The position numbers were made by a program, and so were the translations under genes. Positions 24,897 through 33,420 of a stretch of 64,000 nt of DNA are shown piece by piece. The notes below the pieces were generated by a model. That model saw nothing but the letters and a program-made list of their open reading frames with translations, did no database searches and was not told the origin of the DNA. The stretch comes from Acidimicrobiia bacterium (GTDB lineage Bacteria > Actinomycetota > Acidimicrobiia > Spongiisociales > ZC4RG35): assembly GCA_028284765.1 (NCBI GenBank), contig JANQRA010000011.1, positions 1 to 64,000 on the forward strand, read 5' to 3'. How positions within the stretch are numbered: the first letter of the stretch is position 1; every line of letters begins with the position of its first letter.

Positions 24897-26051
24897 TCAG
24901 TCGATCGGCCGTATGCAGAGACCGCTAGGCAGCTTAGGTTCGAACCAAGTTGATTTGGGTGGCATGGTCTGTCCGGCATCGGCAACCCTGATCACGTCTT
25001 CGGCTTCCAGATGGAAGGGCAGAAACCACGCATCCGCACCGGCGCATGGTTGCTCGAGTCCAGCCACATCGGCGGTGAAACCCAAGCGCTCGTCGAGCCG
25101 TGGTTGGGTGATCCCAAAGACGGGGCCCAATATCAGGTCCTGGAGCAGGTTGATGTTGAGCGCAGCGTGATGATCGTCTGGTATCTGCTCTTCTCTGATT
25201 CTCACCAGGAAGTGCTGTTGTCCGATTGCGGCGCCGAACTCGAATCGGGAACGAGGTCGGGCATCGTTCGGGGAGACGGCTTCGATGTCAATTAGGGAAC
25301 CCAGCTTTGCGACTGCCGCTTCCTCATCGATTGCGGGGTCTGAAATGCACCTTGCAAACGCTCGCAGCCTCACTTCGTGTGATGGAAAGACGCCAGCGAG
25401 GATATGGGAGTCGGGTCGTTCTTCTTCAGCGGCGACCAGCGTCGCCGAGGCAAGCCGATGGTGACCATCGGTGATGTAGACGTCCGTGCTGATTGATTCG
25501 CACAGCCTCAGAGCGTTGTCACCAGTCACCACCCACAGCTCGTGGAGGTTTCCGTCAACAGTCGTGAACGTGGAGTCGGGATCACCAGTTGTGTGAGCCT
25601 CCAGCGCCAAAGAGAGATCGCCCTGGTCGGGAATCGTGGTGACAGCTGGGTTGCCAAAGACTCTCGTTGTTCGCATGTACTGAGCCATCTTTTGCTGGGA
25701 CTTGGCGATGGTCTTCTCATGTGGTTTCACATGCCCGGTGGCATACGCGGCGAGTGAAAGGTCGCCTAGCAGTCCGGTGGCCGTAAGACCGCCCGACGTC
25801 TGCCGGTAGACGATGACCGCTTCCTCCACCTTTTTCAGGACTTGTCGGACTTCACAATCGGCAAGCCATGCCATGGCCTGCTCCTTGCTGGTGCGTGCTT
25901 TGCGACCGGCGATAAATCTGAAACTCAGTGGGTCGCTCGAGGCCGCCGCCTTTTGCTCAGCGGAAATGGTGGCGCTCGGCGGACCCACAACTCGGGCGCC
26001 GTAGTTCGAATCCGGAATGGAGCCCGAGAAGGGTCGGAACAGAGCTGTCAC
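24897..26051 (-). CDS. DUF1015-family protein (SbnI-like)
   Basis: 384 residues from GTG 26051. The family signature is clear: early FRPFSGSIPD, central TGHVKPHEKTIAKSQQKM, the hallmark YITDGHHRLASATLV, and the late DAWFLPFHLEAEDVIRVADA with MPPKSTWFEPKLPSGL. DUF1015 proteins are ParB/sulfiredoxin-like, and SbnI from the group is an ADP/ATP-dependent free-serine kinase. Whether this one phosphorylates serine is unknown. It lies on its own, 45 bases upstream of the CYTH-like gene. Confidence 0.88.
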   Translation of the reverse strand: MTALFRPFSGSIPDSNYGARVVGPPSATISAEQKAAASSDPLSFRFIAGRKARTSKEQAMAWLADCEVRQVLKKVEEAVIVYRQTSGGLTATGLLGDLSLAAYATGHVKPHEKTIAKSQQKMAQYMRTTRVFGNPAVTTIPDQGDLSLALEAHTTGDPDSTFTTVDGNLHELWVVTGDNALRLCESISTDVYITDGHHRLASATLVAAEEERPDSHILAGVFPSHEVRLRAFARCISDPAIDEEAAVAKLGSLIDIEAVSPNDARPRSRFEFGAAIGQQHFLVRIREEQIPDDHHAALNINLLQDLILGPVFGITQPRLDERLGFTADVAGLEQPCAGADAWFLPFHLEAEDVIRVADAGQTMPPKSTWFEPKLPSGLCIRPID

Positions 26052-26259
26052 TGGGCGACATCATCGCATCCTCGGCGCTGCGACACAGGCCAAAGCGCTG
26101 TTGGGTCTGATAGTCTCGCCGCAGCGCGCATCAGGGCGCCTCTCGTCTGCGGCAAGGGCTGAGCCCACCTGGATCAAGGACAACCCACACCGTTGCTTTC
26201 TCCTGCCCGTCCAGCAGACCAGGCCCCAGGGGCGAATGCCCGAAGAAAGGAATGGTGCG

Positions 26260-26973
26260 ATGGTCAAGGACCTTCCAGCACAACCAAACATCTCCCAACT
26301 CCGCCGTCAGGCGAGAGATCTTCAGAAGTATGTCCGATCAGGCGAAGCCGACTCGATCGAAAGGGTGAGGACTTCGCATCCGAATCCACCCAAATCGTTC
26401 GCTGACTTCGGGTTGAGGGAGGCCCAGCTGACCATGGCCCGTGAGTATGGGTTCAAGAGCTGGCACGACCTCGCAACCAAGGTTGGCGAGATGATGGTGG
26501 ATGTTCGAGACCTGGATCGTTGGTTCGGGATAGAGCTCAACAACGAGGTTTGGACTCGAATCGACGCTGCCTCTGTCACTCCGGAGAGTGCGGCGGAAGA
26601 TCGAGAGCATTTGCTGTATTCGGCCTATGCCTCTGCGCTCCATTGGCGAAACTCAGGAACCGTCGCCAACGTCGCCAGGGGAGAGCATCTGATCGCTCGC
26701 GCAGCAATCGTCTCCGGCGAGCCGGAGGTGAGCCTGCAGCACGCGAACCGCTGCTTGCAGTTGGTCGAAGCGAACCCCGAGGCCATGGAGGATTGGGACC
26801 GTGCCTTCGCGTTGGAAGCTCTCTCCAGGGCAAAAGCCGCCGCCGGAGACATGGATGGTGCAAGAGCCACACGCGCCCTGGCAGAAGAGGCCTGTGCAGC
26901 TGTCTCAGATCCGGAGGACCGTGCGATCGTCGAAGAGGAGCTGCAAAGGCCGCCGTGGTTCGGTCTGCTCTAG
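26260..26973 (+). CDS. Helical (TPR-like) protein with an ankyrin-associated N-terminal motif
   Basis: 237 residues from ATG 26260, preceded by AGAAAGG; the frame stays open upstream to 26017 but that part is Arg-rich non-coding-like text. The N-terminus NISQLRRQARDLQKYVRSGE ... FGLREAQLTMAREYGFKSWH is a motif often found at the start of bacterial ankyrin or VOC proteins. From about residue 100 it is all helical with paired repeats (YSAYASALHWRNSGTVANVA, AFALEALSRAKAAAGDMDGA) that look like TPRs. Its function is unknown; the 208 bases between it and DUF1015 hold no gene I can name. Confidence 0.75.
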   Translation: MVKDLPAQPNISQLRRQARDLQKYVRSGEADSIERVRTSHPNPPKSFADFGLREAQLTMAREYGFKSWHDLATKVGEMMVDVRDLDRWFGIELNNEVWTRIDAASVTPESAAEDREHLLYSAYASALHWRNSGTVANVARGEHLIARAAIVSGEPEVSLQHANRCLQLVEANPEAMEDWDRAFALEALSRAKAAAGDMDGARATRALAEEACAAVSDPEDRAIVEEELQRPPWFGLL

Positions 26974-26977
26974 CCAG

Positions 26978-28108
26978 CTAGACCGCGGACGACCAGTGGT
27001 GGGCTCGAGACAGGTCGGCCACCAGCACTGCAACGCAGACTCCGAGGACACCGAACACGACCCAACCTGGCTCGAGACCTCCGAGCAGCCCAACGATGAC
27101 CAGAAACGGGATACCGAGGAGCCGGTGCGATGCGGTCTCGCGCAACCGGGGGTCGGTGCCTGCTGCGAATTGGATGGCAGCCATTGCGGCTAATGCGGCG
27201 ATGGCTGCCCCAACCAGAAGCCACCGGGCTTCCGCTTCCATTCCGCCGTGGCCAACTTCCTCGATAGCCAACTCGAAAGAGATCCCAACCGCAGTCAGTG
27301 CTGCGGCCAGGAGAAAGTGGGTGTAGATCCAAACAGTTGGGCGCCAGGTCGTCCTGACTTCCTCGCTGCGACGAACGATTCGGCCGCCGGTGTTCTCGAA
27401 ATACAGCCACCACAGGGCAGTCGCGACACCGACTCCTAGGGCAGCAGTGGTTGTCGAGGCCACATCCCACTCGTGATGTTGAAGTCCGACCGCAACAGCC
27501 GCAATCGATTCGCCGAGCACCAGGATGGTGAACAGCCCGAATCGCTCGGGGAAGTGTGAAGTGTCTAGTGGGACCTTCGCCTGTTCTTTCCTCATTACCC
27601 ACGGGGTCATCAGATCGATCGTCAGGGCGACAGCCCACAAGACATATCTCGCAGGCTCGTCGAAGAACACTGAGCTGGTCCAGAAAACAGCCCCGAGGCC
27701 GAAGCCCATCAGATAACCGCGGACGAGAGTGCGTGTTTCGACAACGTGGCGGTAGACGCGGGCGTACATCGCCAAAAGTGCCAGACGCCCTGCGGCATAC
27801 GCCCCAGCAAATACGACGCTCGACTCGGAGGGTCCGTCTGCCAGTGAGGCTGCCATCACCACGACGGCGACCATCTGGGCTGCAGCCAGCAGGCGATAGA
27901 CGAGGTCGTCGGTGTCGTAGCGGTCGGCATAGAAGGTGTGGGACGCCCACATCCACCAAAGAAGAGCAAACCACCCAAGGAACGACGCCACACCCGACCA
28001 TGTGAAGTCGCTATGCAAACGCGCTCCAATTACTGCGACGACCACCACGAACGCAAGGTCGTAAAACAGTTCGAGCCAGGTGGCGCTCCTGCCCTCCTCG
28101 GTACTACT
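26978..28108 (-). CDS. LtrA-family membrane protein with unresolved start
   Basis: About 375 residues in roughly ten membrane segments. The family start ATWLELFYDLAFVVVVAVIG is encoded from about 28081 and is in frame with the rest, and HFPERFGLFTILVLGESI is the second LtrA signature. The first standard start codon in the frame is GTG 28048, which would cut off the conserved WLELFYD segment. Upstream to the stop of the preceding gene (TGA 28214-28216) there is no ATG, GTG or TTG; CTG 28159 is one possibility. I therefore place the N-terminus only approximately. The role of LtrA (low-temperature requirement in Listeria) is unclear. Confidence 0.82.
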   Translation of the reverse strand, partial: SSTEEGRSATWLELFYDLAFVVVVAVIGARLHSDFTWSGVASFLGWFALLWWMWASHTFYADRYDTDDLVYRLLAAAQMVAVVVMAASLADGPSESSVVFAGAYAAGRLALLAMYARVYRHVVETRTLVRGYLMGFGLGAVFWTSSVFFDEPARYVLWAVALTIDLMTPWVMRKEQAKVPLDTSHFPERFGLFTILVLGESIAAVAVGLQHHEWDVASTTTAALGVGVATALWWLYFENTGGRIVRRSEEVRTTWRPTVWIYTHFLLAAALTAVGISFELAIEEVGHGGMEAEARWLLVGAAIAALAAMAAIQFAAGTDPRLRETASHRLLGIPFLVIVGLLGGLEPGWVVFGVLGVCVAVLVADLSRAHHWSSAV

Positions 28109-28168
28109 TGTGCGGAGCTGGGGTGGAGCGAGTTTGACTATTCGATTGCGTTTCCGCAGCTGGATAAT

Positions 28169-28186
28169 CCCTCCTCGAGCGGAGGG
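28169..28186 (-). terminator. GC-rich hairpin between the DDN-type and LtrA genes
   Basis: CCCTCC (28169-28174) and GGAGGG (28181-28186) flank a six-base loop. On the minus strand the hairpin is followed by ATTATCC. It lies 28 bases after the upstream gene's stop and before the LtrA coding region, so it could be a terminator or an attenuator for LtrA. Confidence 0.45.
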
Positions 28187-28213
28187 GAGAGTACCCGTCG
28201 CGTTATGAAGGCG

Positions 28214-28591
28214 TCAGGCGAGGGTGAATTCGATCAGCGGGGCGTTTTCAACCCAGCGAGGGAGTATGTGTTCCGCCTTCGCTGGCTCATTTCCCCAACC
28301 CTCGACCAGGATCTTGTAGAGAACCTCCGACCTCTCGGCTTCGTCGGTGATCAGACGCGCCTCTGCATTGAGATCCTGAGGATCGGTTCCTTTCAGGTGA
28401 ACAATGAAGGTTGGGTTTGCATTGAGATTGGCTTGCCAGTCTCGCTTCCTTCCTGGTCGACCTGTGATGAAGTACCTGCCGTCGAGGTGGAGGAAGTTGA
28501 TTTCGATACGTCGGGCCATTCCACTCTTGGCCCCTGTGGTGGTGATGTCCACAACTCCGCTGTCGTTGATGGTCTCACTGAAATGACTCAT
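28214..28591 (-). CDS. Deazaflavin-dependent oxidoreductase (DDN-like), short
   Basis: 125 residues from ATG 28591. A longer frame reaching 28873 would run into the divergent glycosylase gene and lacks family sequence. Core motifs are VVDITTTGAKSGMARRIEIN, FLHLDGRYFITGRPGRKRDW, ANLNANPTFIVHLKG and AERSEVLYKILVEGWG, matching the nitroreductase-family deazaflavin-dependent fold. PRWVENAPLIEFTLA ends it. It probably binds F420 and reduces an unknown substrate. The 75 bases to the divergent glycosylase contain its promoter. Confidence 0.85.
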   Translation of the reverse strand: MSHFSETINDSGVVDITTTGAKSGMARRIEINFLHLDGRYFITGRPGRKRDWQANLNANPTFIVHLKGTDPQDLNAEARLITDEAERSEVLYKILVEGWGNEPAKAEHILPRWVENAPLIEFTLA

Positions 28592-28669
28592 GCCTGCGCA
28601 AACAGATCGGCGGTAGCACGCTATTCCCCGGCCGGCTGAGACAAGTCCCCTGCTGCCTAGCCTTGGTTG

Positions 28670-29443
28670 ATGCCTGAGGGTGACAGCGTTGCCGGACATG
28701 CCAAGGAGCTCGCAGCAGTTCTCGTAGGTGAGGAGATCGAAGCGGTCTATGGCACCAGCGGTTCGGTTAGAACGGCTTCCCGCCGTCTCCTCGGAGGGCG
28801 GGTCGTTGAAGTCCGCACACGGGGAAAGAACCTCCTGATCGATTTCGACCAAGGGTGGACAGTGTGGGTGCACCTGGGGATGACCGGGCGATGGCGGATC
28901 GGAAAGAGAATCGATCGGCCCCCGGGCGACGCCAAGCTCGCTTTGAGCACATCAACGAGTACTGCGGTCTGTCGCAAGGCGCCAACTGTGGAAGTCGACA
29001 GGACTCCAGCCATCGAGCGACGTCTTGATCAACTCGGACCAGACATACTCGATCAGAGCTTCGATAACGCTGAGATGCTGCGACGGGCCCGGCTCTTGGA
29101 AAACGGTCGATCTATCTCTGAAGTGATCCTCGATCAGCGTGTGGTCGCTGGCATCGGCAACGTCTACAAGTCCGAGGTCCTGTATCTCGAGAAGATCAAC
29201 CCGAGGAGACCCGCAGCCGAGGTCGACGACGAAGCTCTCAGGTCAATCGCACAACGTGCGATCCGGTTGATGACTCCCAATGTCGGCCGACGCCGCTCCA
29301 CCACCGGTGACCGTGGTCCGGGACGATCAACCTGGATCTATGGCCGGGGCGGCGAGGCATGTCGACGATGCGGCGCACGTGTGATGTCGGATCAGCACGG
29401 TGGCAGATACACGTACTGGTGCCCCGGCTGCCAACCAGCCTGA
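28670..29443 (+). CDS. Fpg/Nei-family DNA glycosylase/AP lyase
   Basis: 257 residues from ATG 28670, which gives the required N-terminus MPEGDSV with the catalytic Pro2 and Glu3; a TTG one codon earlier would block this. The beta-sandwich includes TRGKNLLIDFDQGWTVWVHL and GMTGRW. The H2TH element is ILDQRVVAGIGNVYKSEVLY. The C-terminal zinc finger CRRCGARV...YWCPGC is complete. It excises oxidised bases and cuts the strand by beta/delta elimination. Nei-like rather than MutM by its start sequence (MPEGD). Confidence 0.92.
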   Translation: MPEGDSVAGHAKELAAVLVGEEIEAVYGTSGSVRTASRRLLGGRVVEVRTRGKNLLIDFDQGWTVWVHLGMTGRWRIGKRIDRPPGDAKLALSTSTSTAVCRKAPTVEVDRTPAIERRLDQLGPDILDQSFDNAEMLRRARLLENGRSISEVILDQRVVAGIGNVYKSEVLYLEKINPRRPAAEVDDEALRSIAQRAIRLMTPNVGRRRSTTGDRGPGRSTWIYGRGGEACRRCGARVMSDQHGGRYTYWCPGCQPA

Positions 29444-29464
29444 CCGCAGCCATACTTGAGGCTG

Positions 29465-31663
29465 ATGGACTTCAGTCTCTATGACCACCCTTCTCCAGAC
29501 TTTGAGTCACAGCATGTTGAACTCATCATCAAACGGGTCTACGGCGTGGACGGGCAGGCAGAAGCCCTCCCCGGTGACCGGGATGCGAACTTCCTCATCC
29601 GGACGGACGACGCAAGGTATGCCTTGAAGGTTGGCAACCGTGGTGATCACCCAGAGTCATTGATCGCCCAGGCCGCTGCGACCAAGTGGGCCCAACGCAA
29701 CGGCCCGGATCTGCCGCTCGCAGGTGTGGTCAGGACTGCCAACGGTTTCGACACAGGACTCCATGAAGGCCATCGCCTGTTGCTCACCGAGTTTGTCGAG
29801 GGTTCGTCGATGAAGGAGAGCCCCTCGTCGCCGGGGTCGAGGAGGGAGGTCGCAGCGCTGGCGGGACGCCTGGTCAATGCTCTCTCCGGATTCGCGCATC
29901 CCTTCCTCGAGAGGTCCTTCCCTTGGAACCTCCTCCAGGTCGAGGAGCTACGGAGTCTCATCCCCGGACTCGGTTCCAACACCGATCGCGTCGTCGCCGC
30001 TCTTGACCGGTTCCAGTCACGAACCGATGAGCTCGGACGACTGCAGAAACAAGCGATCCACGCCGATCTGAATGCTGGCAACTTGGTGGTATCCGTTGAG
30101 GACCCCGAGCAGATCGTCGGGGTTTTCGACCTGGGCGACATCATGTATGCCCCAGCCATTGTGGAACTGGCAATCGCCGCCACTTATCAGGCGGCCTTCG
30201 CGTCACCGCGCCGAGTTCTCACAGAAATGGCTCCGGCGTTTCATCTTCTTCGACCCTTGACTCGAGAAGAGATCGAGCTGACGGTCGATCTGATGGCAGC
30301 TCGTTGCGCGCAATCACTCCTTATGTCCGCTCGCCAACGGGTCAAGAACCCTGAGAACGAGCGGTATCTGACCAGCGATCGCGAGCGCATCTCCGAGACC
30401 TTGGAATGGTTCACCGACGCCAACCGCGCGGCGGCTGTCGAGAGTGCGGTTGCCGCGTGTGGTCTCGACGGTGGCTCAGTCGCCGCCGATTCAGGTCGGG
30501 CAAGACGACAGCACATGTTCTCCGGATATCGCATGAGTTACACGACGGGAGTCCATGCCGAGTCAGCCAATGGTGTGTGGATCAATGAGGCCGACGGGAG
30601 CCGGCTGCTCGATTGCTACAACAACGTGCCTCACGTCGGCCATGGTCACCCGAGGGTTGTTGCAGCAGTTTCTGCCCAGATGCGGAGGCTCAACACCAAC
30701 ACTCGATACCTTGTCGACGGAGTGGGGGAGTACGCCGCGCGCCTGGCAAATCTGCTTCCCGACCCACTCTCCGTGGTGTTCTTCACCAACTCTGGAAGCG
30801 AAGCCAACGACCTGGCATACCGGTTGGCGTGTGTTTCTACCGGCAGGGAGGTAGTTCTGACCTCGGAGAATGCTTATCACGGTGCAACGACCATCGCGGC
30901 CTCTATGTCTCCCGAAGAACACTCGGATTCCCCACTCGAAGGACTGACCCGGAGAATCGATCTCCAGCCGTCGTTCCTTGCCGCAAGCCACGAGTCGGAC
31001 TTCGAGGATTCCATGTCCGGGGTCGCGATGGTGATCGTCGACACCATCTTCTCAACGGAAGGGATCCATGATGCTTCTCATGTGGTTCGTTCCCTGAGAC
31101 GCTCCACCCAACAATCCGGAGCGCTGCTCGTGGCCGATGAGGTGCAAGCCGGCTTCGGGCGGGTCGGCCGCCGTTTCTGGGGTTTCGGTGACGTGGTTCC
31201 CGATATCGTCACCCTCGGCAAACCCATTGCCAACGGCTACCCGATGGGGGCGGTAGCGACCACTCCGGAGATCGCCGAAGCATTCGCCGAGTCGTCCTCG
31301 TACTTCTCGACGTTTGCTGGCTCACCGGTGGCCACCGCAGCAGCGAGTGCTGTGTTGGATGTGATCGAAGACGAGGAGCTCGCCGCTCACTCTGAGGTGG
31401 TCGGAGAGAAGCTACGAAAGGCGATAGGCGAGATCGATAGCTCCTCAATTGTGAGTGTCCGAGGGGCAGGGTTGTTCGTTGGAGTGCAGCTTGCGGATGA
31501 CCGAACAGCGATGAGGGTCGTCGACGACATGAGGGATCGAGGCGTGCTGATCGGGCGAACCGGGCCAGCGGGGGACGTTCTCAAGCTTCGTCCGCCACTT
31601 GCCATTCAGGGGTTTCATGTAGAACGGGTGGTCGCCGAGTTAGCCGACGTGTTGAGGATGTGA
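29465..31663 (+). CDS. APH-fold kinase fused to a class III aminotransferase-fold phospho-lyase
   Basis: About 732 residues; I take ATG 29465 over TTG 29456. Residues 1-330 are an aminoglycoside-phosphotransferase fold: ALKVGNRG, LLLTEFVEGSSM, the catalytic HADLNAGNL (near 200) and VFDLGDIMYAP. Residues 350-732 are a class III PLP enzyme: FFTNSGSEANDLAYRLA, NAYHGAT, VADEVQAGFGRVG and the Lys in TLGKPIANGYP. The pairing matches eukaryotic hydroxylysine kinase (HYKK/AGPHD1) plus phosphohydroxylysine or phosphoethanolamine phospho-lyase (AGXT2L). Predicted role: phosphorylate an amino alcohol, then eliminate phosphate and ammonia. Substrate is inferred only. Confidence 0.85.
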   Translation: MDFSLYDHPSPDFESQHVELIIKRVYGVDGQAEALPGDRDANFLIRTDDARYALKVGNRGDHPESLIAQAAATKWAQRNGPDLPLAGVVRTANGFDTGLHEGHRLLLTEFVEGSSMKESPSSPGSRREVAALAGRLVNALSGFAHPFLERSFPWNLLQVEELRSLIPGLGSNTDRVVAALDRFQSRTDELGRLQKQAIHADLNAGNLVVSVEDPEQIVGVFDLGDIMYAPAIVELAIAATYQAAFASPRRVLTEMAPAFHLLRPLTREEIELTVDLMAARCAQSLLMSARQRVKNPENERYLTSDRERISETLEWFTDANRAAAVESAVAACGLDGGSVAADSGRARRQHMFSGYRMSYTTGVHAESANGVWINEADGSRLLDCYNNVPHVGHGHPRVVAAVSAQMRRLNTNTRYLVDGVGEYAARLANLLPDPLSVVFFTNSGSEANDLAYRLACVSTGREVVLTSENAYHGATTIAASMSPEEHSDSPLEGLTRRIDLQPSFLAASHESDFEDSMSGVAMVIVDTIFSTEGIHDASHVVRSLRRSTQQSGALLVADEVQAGFGRVGRRFWGFGDVVPDIVTLGKPIANGYPMGAVATTPEIAEAFAESSSYFSTFAGSPVATAAASAVLDVIEDEELAAHSEVVGEKLRKAIGEIDSSSIVSVRGAGLFVGVQLADDRTAMRVVDDMRDRGVLIGRTGPAGDVLKLRPPLAIQGFHVERVVAELADVLRM

Positions 31664-31709
31664 CCTTCGCCCCTTGTTCGCTTCCGGTCTCTGGGAGAAT
31701 GCTTGCTAT

Positions 31710-32198
31710 ATGAGCAGCGACGCACGACCACACGAACCCTCGGGCTGGCTTCACGAAGAGCATGTTGACGTTCCGGAGCCGACCCGGGACAACGTGGCTC
31801 GGAGGAGACGTGTCCTCTATGACGCCATGCGTGATCTCGAGGTTGCCGTCTCTCGACCAAGCTCGTCCCCTGGGTGGCGGCAGCATCTTCACGATGCAGT
31901 GACGCACATCCAAGGTGCCCTCGAGAACCATGTCCAAGAAGTTGCTGGAGATGGCGGGCTGTACGAAGAGATCCTCTTCCGCGAGCCACGGATGGCGTAT
32001 GCAGTCGATTCACTCAAGGCGGGGCTCGCCAAGCTGACCGAGTCATGCACCAAAGCGCTCAAGGCCATCGACACAGCCGACAGTGACGAGGTAAGAAAAC
32101 GGGTCAACTCAGTCCTCTTACGTCTGGCCCAACACCGCCAAAAGGGCGCTGAGCTGATCTACGACACGTATGCGGTTGATATCGCAACTGGTGACTGA
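31710..32198 (+). CDS. Helical protein of unknown function
   Basis: 162 residues from ATG 31710, 44 bases after the fusion enzyme. The first 30 residues are polar. The rest is predicted helical: RRRRVLYDAMRDLEVAVSRP, QHLHDAVTHIQGALENHVQE, SLKAGLAKLTESCTKALKAI and VNSVLLRLAQHRQKGAELIY. The four-helix pattern resembles a hemerythrin-like bundle, but most metal His and Glu positions are missing. I cannot name a family. It may be cotranscribed with the upstream enzyme. Confidence 0.65.
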   Translation: MSSDARPHEPSGWLHEEHVDVPEPTRDNVARRRRVLYDAMRDLEVAVSRPSSSPGWRQHLHDAVTHIQGALENHVQEVAGDGGLYEEILFREPRMAYAVDSLKAGLAKLTESCTKALKAIDTADSDEVRKRVNSVLLRLAQHRQKGAELIYDTYAVDIATGD

Positions 32199-32277
32199 CC
32201 CAGATAGCACTCTCCGTCTGGTGTCAATGGAGCGAGCCGCACCATGACCTAGATCGGGGCCAAGCTGCACCTACCGT

Positions 32278-33393
32278 GTGGTGGTGCAAGGTCCGGTCAG
32301 GGTCTACCTATCTCTCAAGCAACACGGCGACTCGGCGCTCATCGCTGCCACGGTCGTCTCTTCGCTGCTGTTTGCATCCACTCCGTTCCTGATACCCGCG
32401 ATCGTTGATGAGTTCGGGGTTCGTCTGGGGACGGCCGGGTTGCTGTCCACAGCACAGGTCGCGGCTTTCGCCCTGACGGTCTTCATCGCAGGGCGCACTC
32501 TCCGGACCAGCAGGCGCTACCTCACGCTGGCTGCGGTGCTTTCGATCATCGCCAACGTCGCCAGCCTGTTGCCCACTTCTTTCGGCGCACTCATCGCGGT
32601 GAGACTCGTGGCAGGTGCTGCGGCTGGCGTGATGATTTGGCTGTCGTGGGCCAAAGCAATGCGAACCACCGGGTCGATGCGCAACGTGGCGGCGACGGGG
32701 CCTCTGGCCGTCCTTCTAGGTACACCTATCATTGGCTGGCTCGTCTCCAACTATGGAATCGATGCCGTGTTCCTCCTGCTGGCCGCCGTATCGATTCCGG
32801 TACTTTTCCTCGACGCCGAATTCGCAGGGTTCCGGATGGATCGGTCACGGCTCAGCCCCTCTCGCTCCAACCTTCTGCTCATCCTGGCATTGGGGCTTGC
32901 GACGACGTTTGGCTCGGCCTTGTTCGTCTACGCGGCCGGCTTCGGTGCCGAGATCGGCATGTCGGGCCTCGCCGTATCACTTGCCTACTCGGGCAACGCT
33001 GCGGCCGGGTTCGTGGGTGCTCGACGACCGGATCGAGGATCGGGTTGGTTGTGGATCGTTGGCATCGCCGTTTCCGTCGTCGCAGTGGGGATCAGTGGGC
33101 AGCCGGTGCTGTTCTTCCTTGGCATGCTGGTGTGGGGCTTCTGCTTCTGGATGGCCACACCGGTGGTTCTCACGGCCATCAAGTCTTGGTCCAACGCTCC
33201 GGAGGAGCGGGTCGGCGATACCCAGTCTGCGATGGCATTCGGACGTGCGGTGGGCCCGGCTCTTGGAGGGATACTGATCGGGGACGGTCTATATGAGCGG
33301 GTGGCGATTGTCAGTTGCGCCGGTCTCTTGATGACTGCTCTCCTCGTGTGGAGTGTGGAGCGATACCGAAAGGATCGGCCTCCGCCGGTCTAA
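32278..33393 (+). CDS. MFS transporter
   Basis: 371 residues from GTG 32278. About eleven to twelve hydrophobic segments; LIAATVVSSLLFASTPFLIP and VDEFGVRLGTAGLLSTAQVA open the N-half, and NAPEERVGDTQSAMAFGRAVGPALGG is the C-half MFS loop. The protein is short for MFS, with a short central loop around residue 185 (FRMDRSRLSPSRSN). Substrate is unknown. It stands between the helical protein and pirin, all on the plus strand. Confidence 0.86.
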   Translation: MVVQGPVRVYLSLKQHGDSALIAATVVSSLLFASTPFLIPAIVDEFGVRLGTAGLLSTAQVAAFALTVFIAGRTLRTSRRYLTLAAVLSIIANVASLLPTSFGALIAVRLVAGAAAGVMIWLSWAKAMRTTGSMRNVAATGPLAVLLGTPIIGWLVSNYGIDAVFLLLAAVSIPVLFLDAEFAGFRMDRSRLSPSRSNLLLILALGLATTFGSALFVYAAGFGAEIGMSGLAVSLAYSGNAAAGFVGARRPDRGSGWLWIVGIAVSVVAVGISGQPVLFFLGMLVWGFCFWMATPVVLTAIKSWSNAPEERVGDTQSAMAFGRAVGPALGGILIGDGLYERVAIVSCAGLLMTALLVWSVERYRKDRPPPV

Positions 33394-33420
33394 GAAGAAA
33401 CCACCACTAGCTTCGATGCG

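Noticed and set aside
26970-28001. A long Arg-rich open frame of about 340 codons on the minus strand
   Set aside because: It is an alternative frame of the LtrA gene, with no membrane segments or domain signal.
28592-28873. Extension of the short DDN-type gene
   Set aside because: Would overlap the divergent glycosylase and shows no family residues.
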